Source: Halovenus amylolytica
Lineage (GTDB): Archaea; Halobacteriota; Halobacteria; Halobacteriales; Haloarculaceae
Length of the DNA: 44,399 nt
Direction of reading: 5' to 3'
NCBI GenBank assembly: GCA_004015825.1
Contig: SAYS01000026.1
Location: 1 to 44,399 of the forward strand
Both the position numbers and the translations under genes were made by a program. The notes beneath the pieces were generated by a model. That model ran no database searches. It saw nothing but the letters and a program-made list of their open reading frames with translations, and was not told the DNA's origin. Positions 1 to 8,792 of the stretch are shown in pieces. Positions within the stretch are counted from its first letter, which is position 1; each line of letters opens with the position of its first letter.

Positions 1-2
1 CT

Positions 3-107
3 CTGGTGTATGAAATGGCAACCCAGATCGCGGAATCTGAAGGGTTAGAACTGCTGCAAGCTCAAGAAGTTGGAGAGGCCATGGTGAAGGGGTTGACTGA
101 CTGGTGA
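3..107 (+). CDS. 3' end of an unidentified gene, cut by the window edge
   Basis: The frame is open from the window edge and ends at TGA 105-107, giving 34 residues rich in Glu, Gln and Leu (it ends MVKGLTDW). Codon use looks like real coding sequence, but too little is present to name a family. It converges on the pglX gene, whose stop lies at 202. A short GTG-initiated frame overlaps its stop codon. Because it sits at the end of a BREX locus it could be the tail of a missing BREX component such as pglZ or a helicase, but nothing in the residues shows that. Confidence 0.45.
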   Translation: MVYEMATQIAESEGLELLQAQEVGEAMVKGLTDW

Positions 108-205
108 TTAAACCGCAGAAGTACAGTCACGTCCGACGCCGAAAGGTACCTGTCTGGATCGGGGATCTTGAACACATCCAGATCCAGACACTTTCTGATG
201 GTTAA
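104..205 (+). CDS. possible 33-residue small protein, coupled to the upstream frame
   Basis: A GTG codon at 104 overlaps the TGA stop at 105-107, and the frame runs 33 codons to TAA 203-205. The product is basic at its start (Lys, His and several Arg), unlike the acidic neighbours. Its last bases overlap the stop codon of convergent pglX. The overlap suggests translational coupling, but the frame is short and may be chance, or the remains of a longer gene broken when the pglX side was inserted. No family recognised. Confidence 0.25.
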   Translation: MIKPQKYSHVRRRKVPVWIGDLEHIQIQTLSDG

Positions 206-3200
206 TTCAGCGATTCAATTCCACTGATTACGCTGGTTGGGAAGTACCGGATGTTGGGACTTTCTGCTTCGAAGTTTTGTGGGATGATGCCATGATAACT
301 GGTCTGGACTGCCTTTATCGCTAAATGAAGAAGAGTATCTTTCATCATCCTCTTGAAATCTTCAGGTGGCTCGTTAATTGCAGATGGGTCATATTCCGGT
401 TCTTTTAGAGGATTCTGATTCGTCCGTATCGATATTTCCCGGTAGATGTCTTCTTTATTCTCTTTTAAATCGAAGTGGCTGAATAATTTCGTTTCTATAT
501 CATTTGAACATGTTTGAATATCTGCTTGAATACGCTCCCGATGCTTTGCTGCAATTATTCCCATCTGTGTAATGGACTCCGCCGGATCGACAGATGGCAA
601 ATCAGGAAGATCAACAAGCTCTAACAGGTCACGATGAGGATGATTGTTGGAAGTTAAAGGAACCTCATTTGAGTCAATAATACTCAATAAGAGTGGCCCA
701 ATATAATACGGTGAAATAAAATCATGACGCCGCAAACTAATGAGGGAGCCTAGTATTTCCCTTGACGATTTGGCCAACTCCTCATTATTATCAAGTGCTT
801 CATCCCACGGTATTCTCGATACTTCCCCTACTTGCCAATGGCGACCGGTAGTGAGTGCAAGAACAAGATATGTCACAAGATGGCTATTAGCGTATGAGAG
901 GGTCTGCCAAATCGATTTCTGAGGAAGGAGGGCTTGACCAGCCGTACCAAATATGGAATCTTCGTGAAGATAGCCGAATCGACGCCCTCCTTCCTTTATA
1001 TTGGTATAGGTAAGACCCTCGGTGAAATAGTGTTGCTCACTTCGGGGGTACGACCCGTCGTATCTCTTTACGTCACTTCCATTATCACCCCAGAAGACAG
1101 TGCGCGTAATCCGAGGTAGAATCCAAGCATCACTTCCACCCTTGGCGAAAGGTACCCAGTCAGAATAGTTGGGAGATTCCCAGAACCGACGGAGATAGCG
1201 TGCGTTGTTCCCAGTTGCTAACCCCTGCTTGACGTTTCCTAAGCTATTGGCATCAATATCTGCATTATCGGCATCAAAATAGGTATCTGTGTTGTAGATG
1301 GCTCGGATGTTATCTGGAACCCAATAGGATAGTGGGGTGCCCGGTATTTCAGAAAATACAGCTACATCCCTTGTATAATGACGCCGGATCGGCCCTTCTG
1401 TAGTCTCGAATGCAGCAGATAGGAAAGCGTCTTCTTTTTTCCCTTTATCTAAGTCATGTAATCTATAGAAATCTCCTGATGATTTCTGCTCTTGATTTAC
1501 TCGAACTACAGTTCCTGCTGTACGAACCGTTGCCTTATCCAAAACACCGATTCCAAATTCAGCAAGGAAATCAAATGAACCTCGGTCTCCGATGAAATCT
1601 TCCCGGAAATCTTGGAAGGTTCGTTTGAACATGAACGTTCGGGGGACAATCATACCGATTCTCCCCTTGTCTTTAACCAGTCTTTCGCATACTTCAAAGA
1701 AATTGATATAAAATTCGGATTTATACTCGTAATGGTCGTCAACGTATGCTTGTACTTCATCTGGCATCCGATTCCCAGAACCGTAGGGTGGATTCATAAG
1801 AGCAACATCATAATCTTGCGAAAGAACATCTAGTAATCGAACGAAGCTTCGTAGATCTTGAGCGAGAAATGAATCTTCGTCGCGGTGTTCAGCGGTTGCT
1901 TCACGGAGGGATCTTAAGAAACTACTTAGCGTGTGATCCATCGAGAAGTCATCGGTAAGAGTCAGTTGTTGCCCCCCTTCTTCATCGAATAGTTCCCGAA
2001 GAGTCCCTCGAACATCTAAAAGACTTCCAAGTCCATGAACCTCTTCAAAGGCGTCGAGAATGGAACTCAGTGCATCGCGGACATCATCTCGGCCATCAGC
2101 AATTTCATCAAAAACATCTTCTGCGCCGCTCACATCAGCAATCTTTGCATCAGCACAAACAATGCTAATTTCTGGCAATTCGAAGTCACTTGCTCCTGCT
2201 TGTTCCGCCCGATGACGAGATTTCAGGTAAAGATTAAAAGCTGCTAATTGACAAGCCCGCATATCAAGATCAATTCCGTATAGGTTGTGTTTGAGAATCT
2301 TTCTTGGAATATCCGCTGGCTCCATATCGGGATACTCTTTCATCCAAATCTTCTCTAAAATATCAAAGGCATAGAGAAGAAAATGACCACTTCCACAGGC
2401 CGGATCGATGACACTGATTTCTTCTGGTTTGTCAAAATCTGGCGGGTTACCCTCGTCCGCAGAGGGAACTAAATATGTGCATAGTCCTGCCAGCCCGGTA
2501 TCGGTACTTGTGGCTTCCCGATTCTTCCTATCATCGGCTGACATAGATTCCTGTTTGGAGACTACCTCTTCCAATTCTCCCGTCTCTTCGAGATAAAGTC
2601 GACCCAGACTGTTATCGGTCAACATCCTCACGACCCAATGGGGTGTATAAAATTGATTCGCAGGAGGGACGTCCATCGGGCGAAGCCCTTCATAGTCACC
2701 TTTCCGTCGAAGATCTTCCATTTCTTCAGAATTATAATATTCATAAACCCAACCAAGAACATCATCAGCTCTCCAGATTTCGTTGGAAATTTCATCAAGC
2801 AATTTACACAAATCTTCAAAAGTATCATCATCTGGATCAATCAGACTGTAGGCAGTCGTCCGGTCGAAGAGGATCTCGATTTCCTCACCAAGATAGTCAC
2901 ATGCGTCCCGATAAGCCTCAAGAACAGCTTCCTCTTCCAGCATGTATTGTTCATCCACCAAGCGAGCGGCCGCGGGAGTAAGGCCATCATCTCGAAACAC
3001 AGTCACTTCGTTATCGATAAAATCTCTGACTTCCATACAACGAAGGGCAGCAAGACGATTGACAATGGTATAACCGACGCTCGTAATATACTGCTCGTAT
3101 CCTTCTGTCCATTCGTTGCCGTCGATTGCTTCAAGCTCGATCGCCTCAACTAGGTCTTCCTCCTCCTCGTTTAGAGATGTATTTTCATCGGGCCTCTCTT

Positions 3201-3336
3201 CGAGATTATACTCTTCGAGCTGATATCGAACGTTTGCCTCGACTCGGTCTCGCATTCGAGTGACCGTTTCCTCAAGCAGCGTTCGTTCTTCATTATCGAG
3301 CTGAACATTCTGAAACTGATTAGAATCCTGAAACAT
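202..3336 (-). CDS. pglX: BREX adenine-specific DNA methyltransferase PglX
   Basis: The product (1044 residues) is a large class I N6-adenine DNA methyltransferase. The SAM-binding motif DPACGSGHF is at residues 311-319 and the catalytic NPPYGSGN at 515-522. A long acidic N-terminal region precedes the catalytic domain, and a C-terminal part of about 450 residues probably recognises the target sequence. In BREX systems PglX methylates host DNA at a non-palindromic site so that self is told from phage. Length and layout are typical of PglX. It is transcribed away from the neighbouring tbp gene and separated from it by about 400 bp. The DNA here is visibly AT-richer than the brxABC operon, suggesting a separate acquisition or an exchangeable specificity cassette. 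A restriction-modification type IIG enzyme is the main alternative, but the brx neighbours favour PglX. Confidence 0.9.
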   Translation of the reverse strand: MFQDSNQFQNVQLDNEERTLLEETVTRMRDRVEANVRYQLEEYNLEERPDENTSLNEEEEDLVEAIELEAIDGNEWTEGYEQYITSVGYTIVNRLAALRCMEVRDFIDNEVTVFRDDGLTPAAARLVDEQYMLEEEAVLEAYRDACDYLGEEIEILFDRTTAYSLIDPDDDTFEDLCKLLDEISNEIWRADDVLGWVYEYYNSEEMEDLRRKGDYEGLRPMDVPPANQFYTPHWVVRMLTDNSLGRLYLEETGELEEVVSKQESMSADDRKNREATSTDTGLAGLCTYLVPSADEGNPPDFDKPEEISVIDPACGSGHFLLYAFDILEKIWMKEYPDMEPADIPRKILKHNLYGIDLDMRACQLAAFNLYLKSRHRAEQAGASDFELPEISIVCADAKIADVSGAEDVFDEIADGRDDVRDALSSILDAFEEVHGLGSLLDVRGTLRELFDEEGGQQLTLTDDFSMDHTLSSFLRSLREATAEHRDEDSFLAQDLRSFVRLLDVLSQDYDVALMNPPYGSGNRMPDEVQAYVDDHYEYKSEFYINFFEVCERLVKDKGRIGMIVPRTFMFKRTFQDFREDFIGDRGSFDFLAEFGIGVLDKATVRTAGTVVRVNQEQKSSGDFYRLHDLDKGKKEDAFLSAAFETTEGPIRRHYTRDVAVFSEIPGTPLSYWVPDNIRAIYNTDTYFDADNADIDANSLGNVKQGLATGNNARYLRRFWESPNYSDWVPFAKGGSDAWILPRITRTVFWGDNGSDVKRYDGSYPRSEQHYFTEGLTYTNIKEGGRRFGYLHEDSIFGTAGQALLPQKSIWQTLSYANSHLVTYLVLALTTGRHWQVGEVSRIPWDEALDNNEELAKSSREILGSLISLRRHDFISPYYIGPLLLSIIDSNEVPLTSNNHPHRDLLELVDLPDLPSVDPAESITQMGIIAAKHRERIQADIQTCSNDIETKLFSHFDLKENKEDIYREISIRTNQNPLKEPEYDPSAINEPPEDFKRMMKDTLLHLAIKAVQTSYHGIIPQNFEAESPNIRYFPTSVISGIESLN

Positions 3337-3349
3337 GCGAAACTCGTCG

Positions 3350-3357
3350 ATATATTA
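3350..3357 (-). promoter_or_regulatory. TATA-like element upstream of pglX
   Basis: On the minus strand the sequence TAATATAT lies about 14-21 bases before the pglX ATG. This is a haloarchaeal TATA-like element. The short distance would give a leaderless or nearly leaderless transcript. The spacing is slightly shorter than ideal, so the assignment is tentative. Confidence 0.35.
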
Positions 3358-3571
3358 CTCAATCTCACGGGGATGTCTTGAAGATTGCCCATCCGCTCGA
3401 ATCAGAGAGTGCCTAGGAAGGGAGAATGTAGATTCTCCAAAATATAGTCATTTGCGTCAATTGCAAACAAGCGTATCAATTGGCATCTCTGGCTGTTCAT
3501 AACATCGAACATGGAAACGTAGAGCACGGCTGGGAAAACCAACCGTGTTGCCGCCCTGAATTAGTCCCCGC

Positions 3572-3602
3572 TGACGCTTCGGCCCTCCAAGACGAAGCGT
3601 CA
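3572..3602. repeat. perfect 10-bp inverted repeat between pglX and tbp
   Basis: TGACGCTTCG (3572-3581) is matched exactly by its reverse complement CGAAGCGTCA (3593-3602) across an 11-base loop. It lies between two divergent genes, so neither adjacent gene needs a terminator here. It could be an operator, a structured RNA leader, or a remnant of another element. Confidence 0.6.
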
Positions 3603-3704
3603 TCGACACATTCTTTCCACACCTAATTAAGCGTGTTGGTGGGAGTAATCAACCCCTCCATTTTGGCCTGCGGAACAACGATACCCTTCTAAGTATGCCA
3701 TGGC

Positions 3705-3714
3705 AAAATAAAAT
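3705..3714 (+). promoter_or_regulatory. TATA box of the tbp gene
   Basis: The A/T-only stretch AAAATAAAAT is centred about 32 bases before the tbp ATG at 3742. That spacing suits an archaeal TATA box with transcription starting within about ten bases of the start codon. Confidence 0.45.
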
Positions 3715-3741
3715 CATCCCAGAGGGCTATGATGGGTACTC

Positions 3742-4335
3742 ATGCTTGAATCTCAAAAAGTAGAAACGGTGAATATCGTTGCTTCTGGCAGGTTTAACAT
3801 AGAATTAGATCTTGCCGCAGTAGCTGAGGACTTGAGGGAATTAGATAGGTGGATTGATGAGGTAGAACACAGCCGAAATAATGGAAATCGGCTTCTGATA
3901 GATTTCACTAATAATGAAGCTCGGGGGATCCTTTCACCTTCCGGAGTATATGTCTTTACAGGGGCTAAGAATCACGAAAAGATCGATGATGCTCGTTCAA
4001 AGTTATCAGAGTCCTTGTCAACCCTTGGAATTATATCTAGCTCTAATCCCACATCTGACGAAATTATAGATGTCTTCGAAACCCAAAATGTGGTTTGTAC
4101 TGCCGACCTTAGAAAAGAAATCAATCTTAATGCAATAGCTATCGGGCTAGGGCTCGAAAATACAGAATACGAACCTGAGCAATTCCCCGGAGTTATCTAT
4201 AGACCAGATAACCACAGTTGTACTATTCTTCTATTCGCAACAGGGAAAGTAGTCATCACTGGTGTTCAGAATAAAGACACGGCGCAACAAGCGTTTGACC
4301 AATTAGAGAACCGGTTAAAAAGTCTCCTAAGCTGA
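3742..4335 (+). CDS. tbp: divergent TATA-binding protein (TBP) inside the BREX locus
   Basis: The product (197 residues) has the length and two-repeat plan of archaeal TBP, the promoter-recognition factor that bends the TATA box and recruits TFB and RNA polymerase. The C-terminal repeat (about 117-197) is canonical: NLNAIAIGLGLEN, EYEPEQFPGVIYR and LLFATGKVVITG are all present, including the intercalating phenylalanines Phe148 and Phe165. The N-terminal repeat (about 9-97) is strongly diverged. It keeps ELDLAAVAEDL and VFTGAK but has no EPEQFPG block. Aligned by eye, the two phenylalanine positions become Gly48 and Ser65, and there is a small insertion. The gene is convergent with the second brxC (stop codons 27 bp apart) and divergent from pglX. 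I infer a locus-dedicated TBP or a TBP-like decoy or regulator; a general TBP seems less likely. Confidence 0.88.
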   Translation: MLESQKVETVNIVASGRFNIELDLAAVAEDLRELDRWIDEVEHSRNNGNRLLIDFTNNEARGILSPSGVYVFTGAKNHEKIDDARSKLSESLSTLGIISSSNPTSDEIIDVFETQNVVCTADLRKEINLNAIAIGLGLENTEYEPEQFPGVIYRPDNHSCTILLFATGKVVITGVQNKDTAQQAFDQLENRLKSLLS

Positions 4336-4362
4336 GTCTTTCTAAGTCGGTGCAGTATCTGT

Positions 4363-7300
4363 TTATTCGAGTGGTTCTACCAACACTATGGAGCCATCTT
4401 CAAGTTCGTCCATCGTCTCTCGAATCCGCTTTAATTGCTCGTCCACGCCCGCAAGCAGCTGTTCGGCCTCCTCGATTAGGTCGCCAACCCGCTCGTCACT
4501 CGGTGGACTTGTTCCCTCAACGGCATCAACGACTGCTGCGGTAACTTCGTGATTGGGATAATCGGCCCGCAGTTCGTCGGTGAGTTCCGCCAGCCGTTCG
4601 TCGACTTTGAATGGATCCTCGGCCTCTTCAAGGAGTTGCTCCACCTCGTCCACGCTCGGAGGCTGTGATCGAGAGAGTGTCTCCTCTACGTCGCTCGTAA
4701 CCGGGTGATTCGGATACTCCTCTTCGAGCCGCCTCGACGCGTCGCGGAGCTGCGACCAGAGACTGGCATCGTTGCTGGACGCTTCAAGAAGCTGCCTCGC
4801 TCTCACATATCGCTTGGCCTGCTGAACGATCGTCGGATCAACGAGATCTTCCTCCGAAAACGAGCCGCCGTCCCATGCCGTCTCGAAGAGTTCATACAGG
4901 TCATTAATCGTCACGCCTTCGAATTCGACGGACACTCGATCGGCGGTTTCTTTGCTGCTCTCGTCGTGGGCGTAGAGCCATGTTACGAGGGTTGAGACAA
5001 CGCTATCTGGCTCCCCATCGGATGGCATCTTGCCGGTGATGCGCTCGTACTGCCTCCGAACGACGCGCTGTCTGTGGGCATCAGCCTCGTCAATCGTCGC
5101 CCGTAGTTGCTCGGCACCGACCACCTCGTTACCACGGGCGATGCCCTGCATGTCACCAGTGACATCTGCGCCGGGGTAGAGACGCTGCATCTCAGCCGTC
5201 CACTCGCTGAACTGATCCCACAAGGTCTCACCATCTTCGACCGGCCGGAACAGAACTTTGGCGCGGGCGAATTGATCTGCCTGCGCCTCAATCTCGTCGG
5301 TTGCGAAGTCTTCCGTCTCGAGAGACTCACCACTGAGTGCCGGCTCGAGTGCTTGCTCCAATTCGTTTAGCGACGTTTCCGCGCCGAATTCCCTACTGAC
5401 TCCGCGGAGGACTCGCTTCACGAGAACACTGTTCTCGTCTACCCAGTCGGCCAGCTCGGCGAGCCATGCGTCCGGATCGCTCCCGGATGGAGATTCACCC
5501 GTGAGTACCTCCACTACCGCTCGAATTTGGTCGGGATCGATCCCGTCCAAGGATTCAAACCGAATCTGGACATCGGTCAGGTTCGTCTTATTCCTGACCG
5601 CACGGCCAATCTCTCCGGGCTCAGTGATGTACTCGCCGTCGCGACGGAGCGCAATCTCGTTGGCCGTCGCGAGCGTGATGAGTAACGCAGAGATGGATTC
5701 CCGCGGAGTTCCACGATACGTACCCCCACGCTGGACAGTTTGTGCGAGCAGATCCTCACCCCGGAGGGACTGCTTGTTCTCGTATTCGTCGAGGAAGTCC
5801 TGACACCAGCCATCAGTGAGTTCTCCACTATCAGTGTCCACGCCGAGCGTGACGGCATCCTCGTTCGACAGGGCCCAGTCGGCGGCACCTCGGAAGAACC
5901 CCGCCATCTGCTTCGCATCGTTGACTTCCGTGATCCCATCCGTCAGGACATAACGCGTCTGGCCAAACACCGATTGTACCTGTTGCGTTACGACCTGTTC
6001 GAACACATCACTGTAGTCTCCCATCGTACCCCCTGTCCGCACGTGAACGGCTGCCTCGTCGAGTTGCTCACGTACTCCCGATTCGAGGGCACGCTGTTCG
6101 TCACGGTGATCAGACTGCAAATCGGTGTAGGTTTCTGTCTCCTCCGACAGGACTTCTTGCATCCCCATGACATCCCGTAGTCGTTCGACCATCGATCCGG
6201 GAATGTCGACCGCGACGAGGACGTGTTCTCCGCCATCGCGATCATCATTGGTTGATTGCCACGCATCCACCTGCTCGTTTACCTGCTCAGGGCGGTCAGC
6301 AATCAACCGAACTCGGATGGCATCGAACTCTTTCGTGGGGGCACGCTCGATTGGGTCGAGGATGGAGTATCCGAACCGAAGCGGAACGTTCCGCTCATCC
6401 TCGAAGTCGACCTCGTGACGACTTCCTTCCGAGAGTAGGTGATCACTGCCGTCCTGTAGATAAGTCTCCAATTTGGCCGAGAGTCTGTGCGAGGAAATCT
6501 GCTGTGCCCGTGTGCTCGCTCGGGTTAGGATGTCCTCCTGCTCTTCAGAGACCAGCAAGTATTCTTCGTCCCCTCGATCGTTGGTTTCTGTCAGCACATA
6601 CCTGTTCTCGACGAGTCCCCGATCGGGGTCTCTGAGTGCTGTCTCGACATCATCACGGACAGAGTCGAGTGACGCGTCCGTCGAGTCAATCATGAGCCGA
6701 GCGAGATTCTCCGGTGTCGACGGCACATCTGACCGTACCTGATTCAACAGATAGAGTGCCTTTGCGACGCTGACGGGAGTGACGCTTTCGTCTCCATCAG
6801 GTAACTTGTCGATTTTGTCGACCATTTCCTGCACCCACAGTGGGACATACGTTGTTTCCTCAATTAGAAGGTCGAACAGTTCGTCCCACGTCACGATGGC
6901 ACCGACGGGTTTCTCACCCCACTCGAAACGAGTGAACAGCGACCTGACGAGGATGAGCAGTGCCCGGCCTTGCACGTATTCTTCTTCGGTTACGCGTCCC
7001 CGTGGCATCAACTGCTGGATTACTTTGCGTAATAATCCGAGGTCGTATTCGCGGAACGGATAGGATTCGACCGGATTTGGATCCGCTCCGGCGACATCAC
7101 CGTAGGCTTCGAGCGTCAGATCAGGCATCTGGTTGATAGCGGAGGTGACTGCCTGCTCGCCATCCGAATCTTTCTGAAGCCAGCGTTTGCGGACGATAAT
7201 CTCAGTGTCGGCCCCTTCCAGCGGTTCCTGTTCCCCGTACCACGGCTCGTCTGTGACATCCGAATCGTCGAATTCGCCGTGAATCTTTTCGATCGGATAC

Positions 7301-8214
7301 TGGCCTGTCCCGATGATCGGCGGATTCGGCCCGGTTACCACGTCGGTCAGTGCCTCCATCGTTTGTTGGAACTCCCGGTACCGGTTGCGGCCATCGCCGA
7401 TGAACAGTGCCACCTCGTCCAGACCTATCAACAGCTCTGTCTCAGTACTGTCAGTACTCAGTGCGTCTTGCGCCGCTTCGATCCGATTGACGAGTTCCTC
7501 GGCCTCGAACTCGTCGGGGTCAACCTCTTCGATGGCTTCGTCAATAGAAGCTTTCACCTCGTCGCTCGATTCGAACGGCGAGGCGTCAAGCGTCGGCAAG
7601 GCATCGTAGAGCCAACTCCGGAGCATGGCTCTCTCGTCGTACACCTCGTCAAACGTTTGACTGTCGTGTTCGATTTGCTGTAGCTGCTCCCAGCAGTCAC
7701 CGTGATTCATGTCGAGTTGCCACGCCCACTCCAGCAGCCAGTTGGGATCAGTCGGATAGCCGAGTTCCCGTCCGATTGCCTCGTAGATGAGATACGGGAG
7801 CGGCGGCTCCTGTGATGCATCTCGGTTGAGTAGGTTGAGGAACACCGGTTTCAGACGGTCGACGTGAGAGTCGGCGATACTCTGGCGGAAGGACTGGAAG
7901 CCCGGCCATCGGCTCGCCAACTCTTCGCCAAGGTCATCGAAGTCTGACTCCGTGTCGGCAGCAAACCCGATGAGCTTCAGGAGGTGTGTCTTACCTGAGC
8001 CGAACGTTGCTGAGATGTAGAGGAAGCGGGATTCCTCTTGTGGGTACTTGTTGACAAGGTTCCCCAGCGTGGTGAGGACGTCTCGTGCGCTGTCGGTCTC
8101 GTAAAACTCCCGCACGTCATTCTTGGCCCGCTCACGAGCGTTGACCTTCTGGACTTCCTCGAGTTCGCGAGTCGGTGTCTGTTGAAAGATATCGTGAATA
8201 CGGTCTTCGCTCAT
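4363..8214 (-). CDS. second BrxC/PglY-like BREX ATPase
   Basis: The product (1283 residues) is a large P-loop NTPase. Walker A, GSGKTHLL, is at residues 72-79 and a Walker B-like LLIGLDEVALF at 261-271. The C-terminal half is long, acidic and rich in Glu/Leu helices. This is the layout of BrxC/PglY, the AAA-like ATPase thought to act with PglX and the other BREX proteins on phage DNA. The ATG overlaps the brxB stop by four bases (ATGA), so the gene is the last of a coupled operon. Its Walker regions differ from those of the first BrxC (GSGKTHLL against GSGKSHLL, and LLIGLDEV against LLLLDEV), so the two are old paralogues and not a recent duplication. Confidence 0.85.
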   Translation of the reverse strand: MSEDRIHDIFQQTPTRELEEVQKVNARERAKNDVREFYETDSARDVLTTLGNLVNKYPQEESRFLYISATFGSGKTHLLKLIGFAADTESDFDDLGEELASRWPGFQSFRQSIADSHVDRLKPVFLNLLNRDASQEPPLPYLIYEAIGRELGYPTDPNWLLEWAWQLDMNHGDCWEQLQQIEHDSQTFDEVYDERAMLRSWLYDALPTLDASPFESSDEVKASIDEAIEEVDPDEFEAEELVNRIEAAQDALSTDSTETELLIGLDEVALFIGDGRNRYREFQQTMEALTDVVTGPNPPIIGTGQYPIEKIHGEFDDSDVTDEPWYGEQEPLEGADTEIIVRKRWLQKDSDGEQAVTSAINQMPDLTLEAYGDVAGADPNPVESYPFREYDLGLLRKVIQQLMPRGRVTEEEYVQGRALLILVRSLFTRFEWGEKPVGAIVTWDELFDLLIEETTYVPLWVQEMVDKIDKLPDGDESVTPVSVAKALYLLNQVRSDVPSTPENLARLMIDSTDASLDSVRDDVETALRDPDRGLVENRYVLTETNDRGDEEYLLVSEEQEDILTRASTRAQQISSHRLSAKLETYLQDGSDHLLSEGSRHEVDFEDERNVPLRFGYSILDPIERAPTKEFDAIRVRLIADRPEQVNEQVDAWQSTNDDRDGGEHVLVAVDIPGSMVERLRDVMGMQEVLSEETETYTDLQSDHRDEQRALESGVREQLDEAAVHVRTGGTMGDYSDVFEQVVTQQVQSVFGQTRYVLTDGITEVNDAKQMAGFFRGAADWALSNEDAVTLGVDTDSGELTDGWCQDFLDEYENKQSLRGEDLLAQTVQRGGTYRGTPRESISALLITLATANEIALRRDGEYITEPGEIGRAVRNKTNLTDVQIRFESLDGIDPDQIRAVVEVLTGESPSGSDPDAWLAELADWVDENSVLVKRVLRGVSREFGAETSLNELEQALEPALSGESLETEDFATDEIEAQADQFARAKVLFRPVEDGETLWDQFSEWTAEMQRLYPGADVTGDMQGIARGNEVVGAEQLRATIDEADAHRQRVVRRQYERITGKMPSDGEPDSVVSTLVTWLYAHDESSKETADRVSVEFEGVTINDLYELFETAWDGGSFSEEDLVDPTIVQQAKRYVRARQLLEASSNDASLWSQLRDASRRLEEEYPNHPVTSDVEETLSRSQPPSVDEVEQLLEEAEDPFKVDERLAELTDELRADYPNHEVTAAVVDAVEGTSPPSDERVGDLIEEAEQLLAGVDEQLKRIRETMDELEDGSIVLVEPLE

Positions 8215-8792
8215 TGGAGATGCACCCCTTCAATTCGCCCGTCGATCTGATGGGCTGGATAGTAGTTGCGCGATTCTTCGCCGAAGAAACTCAACTTCCC
8301 GCCGACGATGTCTCCTGGGAATGGAATGCCAATCGTGGATTGGACGTTACGGCGGTCGAGTTCGTCTAACAGTTCCGAGGCACGCGTGAACGGATAGAGA
8401 CTCCCGAGGTGTGTCAATACCACCACGTGACGCTGCTTGTCGGGAGCAGCAATCTCCTCGATCATCACTTCGACGAGTTCCTCAGCGAGTCGGTCTTGCA
8501 TCGTGTCTGTGATTGTCGCTGGGTCGGGTTGCTCGCCAAGGTCGACCGCGAGATCGAACACACGGGTTTCGACGAGCAGTTCGTCCAGTCGAAGGACTTG
8601 GACTGCTCCATCTTCTGGGAACCCCTCCGTTTCATGTGGCCTTGTCGCCCATTCACCGAGACGGTCTGCAACGCGTCGTTCGTATTTCGGCTGCACGGGG
8701 ACAATCACAAACGGATTCCGGATACCACGACGACCGTCTGCAAAGTGGCCTAGTCGTTCCGTGAAGTCGTCGAGTGGATTCTTACTCGTCAT
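8211..8792 (-). CDS. brxB: BREX protein BrxB (DUF1788-type)
   Basis: The product (193 residues) has the size and position of BrxB, a small conserved BREX protein of unknown biochemical role. It sits between the two large ATPases and overlaps both by four bases (ATGA), implying strict translational coupling and matched expression. The N-terminal half has the pattern FVIVPVQPKYERRVADRL and the C-terminal half ends with IGIPFPGDIVGGKLSFFGEE, which fits the DUF1788 type as I remember it. The assignment rests on size, these stretches and context. Confidence 0.8.
   Translation of the reverse strand: MTSKNPLDDFTERLGHFADGRRGIRNPFVIVPVQPKYERRVADRLGEWATRPHETEGFPEDGAVQVLRLDELLVETRVFDLAVDLGEQPDPATITDTMQDRLAEELVEVMIEEIAAPDKQRHVVVLTHLGSLYPFTRASELLDELDRRNVQSTIGIPFPGDIVGGKLSFFGEESRNYYPAHQIDGRIEGVHLQ

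Larger units (their letters stand above)
3358..3741. other. gene-free divergent promoter region between pglX and tbp
   Basis: No convincing gene lies in these roughly 380 bases. The stretch holds the upstream control regions of two divergently transcribed genes, a 10-bp perfect inverted repeat (3572-3602), and further short dyads such as TTTGC/GCAAA around 3450-3470. It is a natural place for joint regulation of the methyltransferase and the TBP. Confidence 0.6.
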
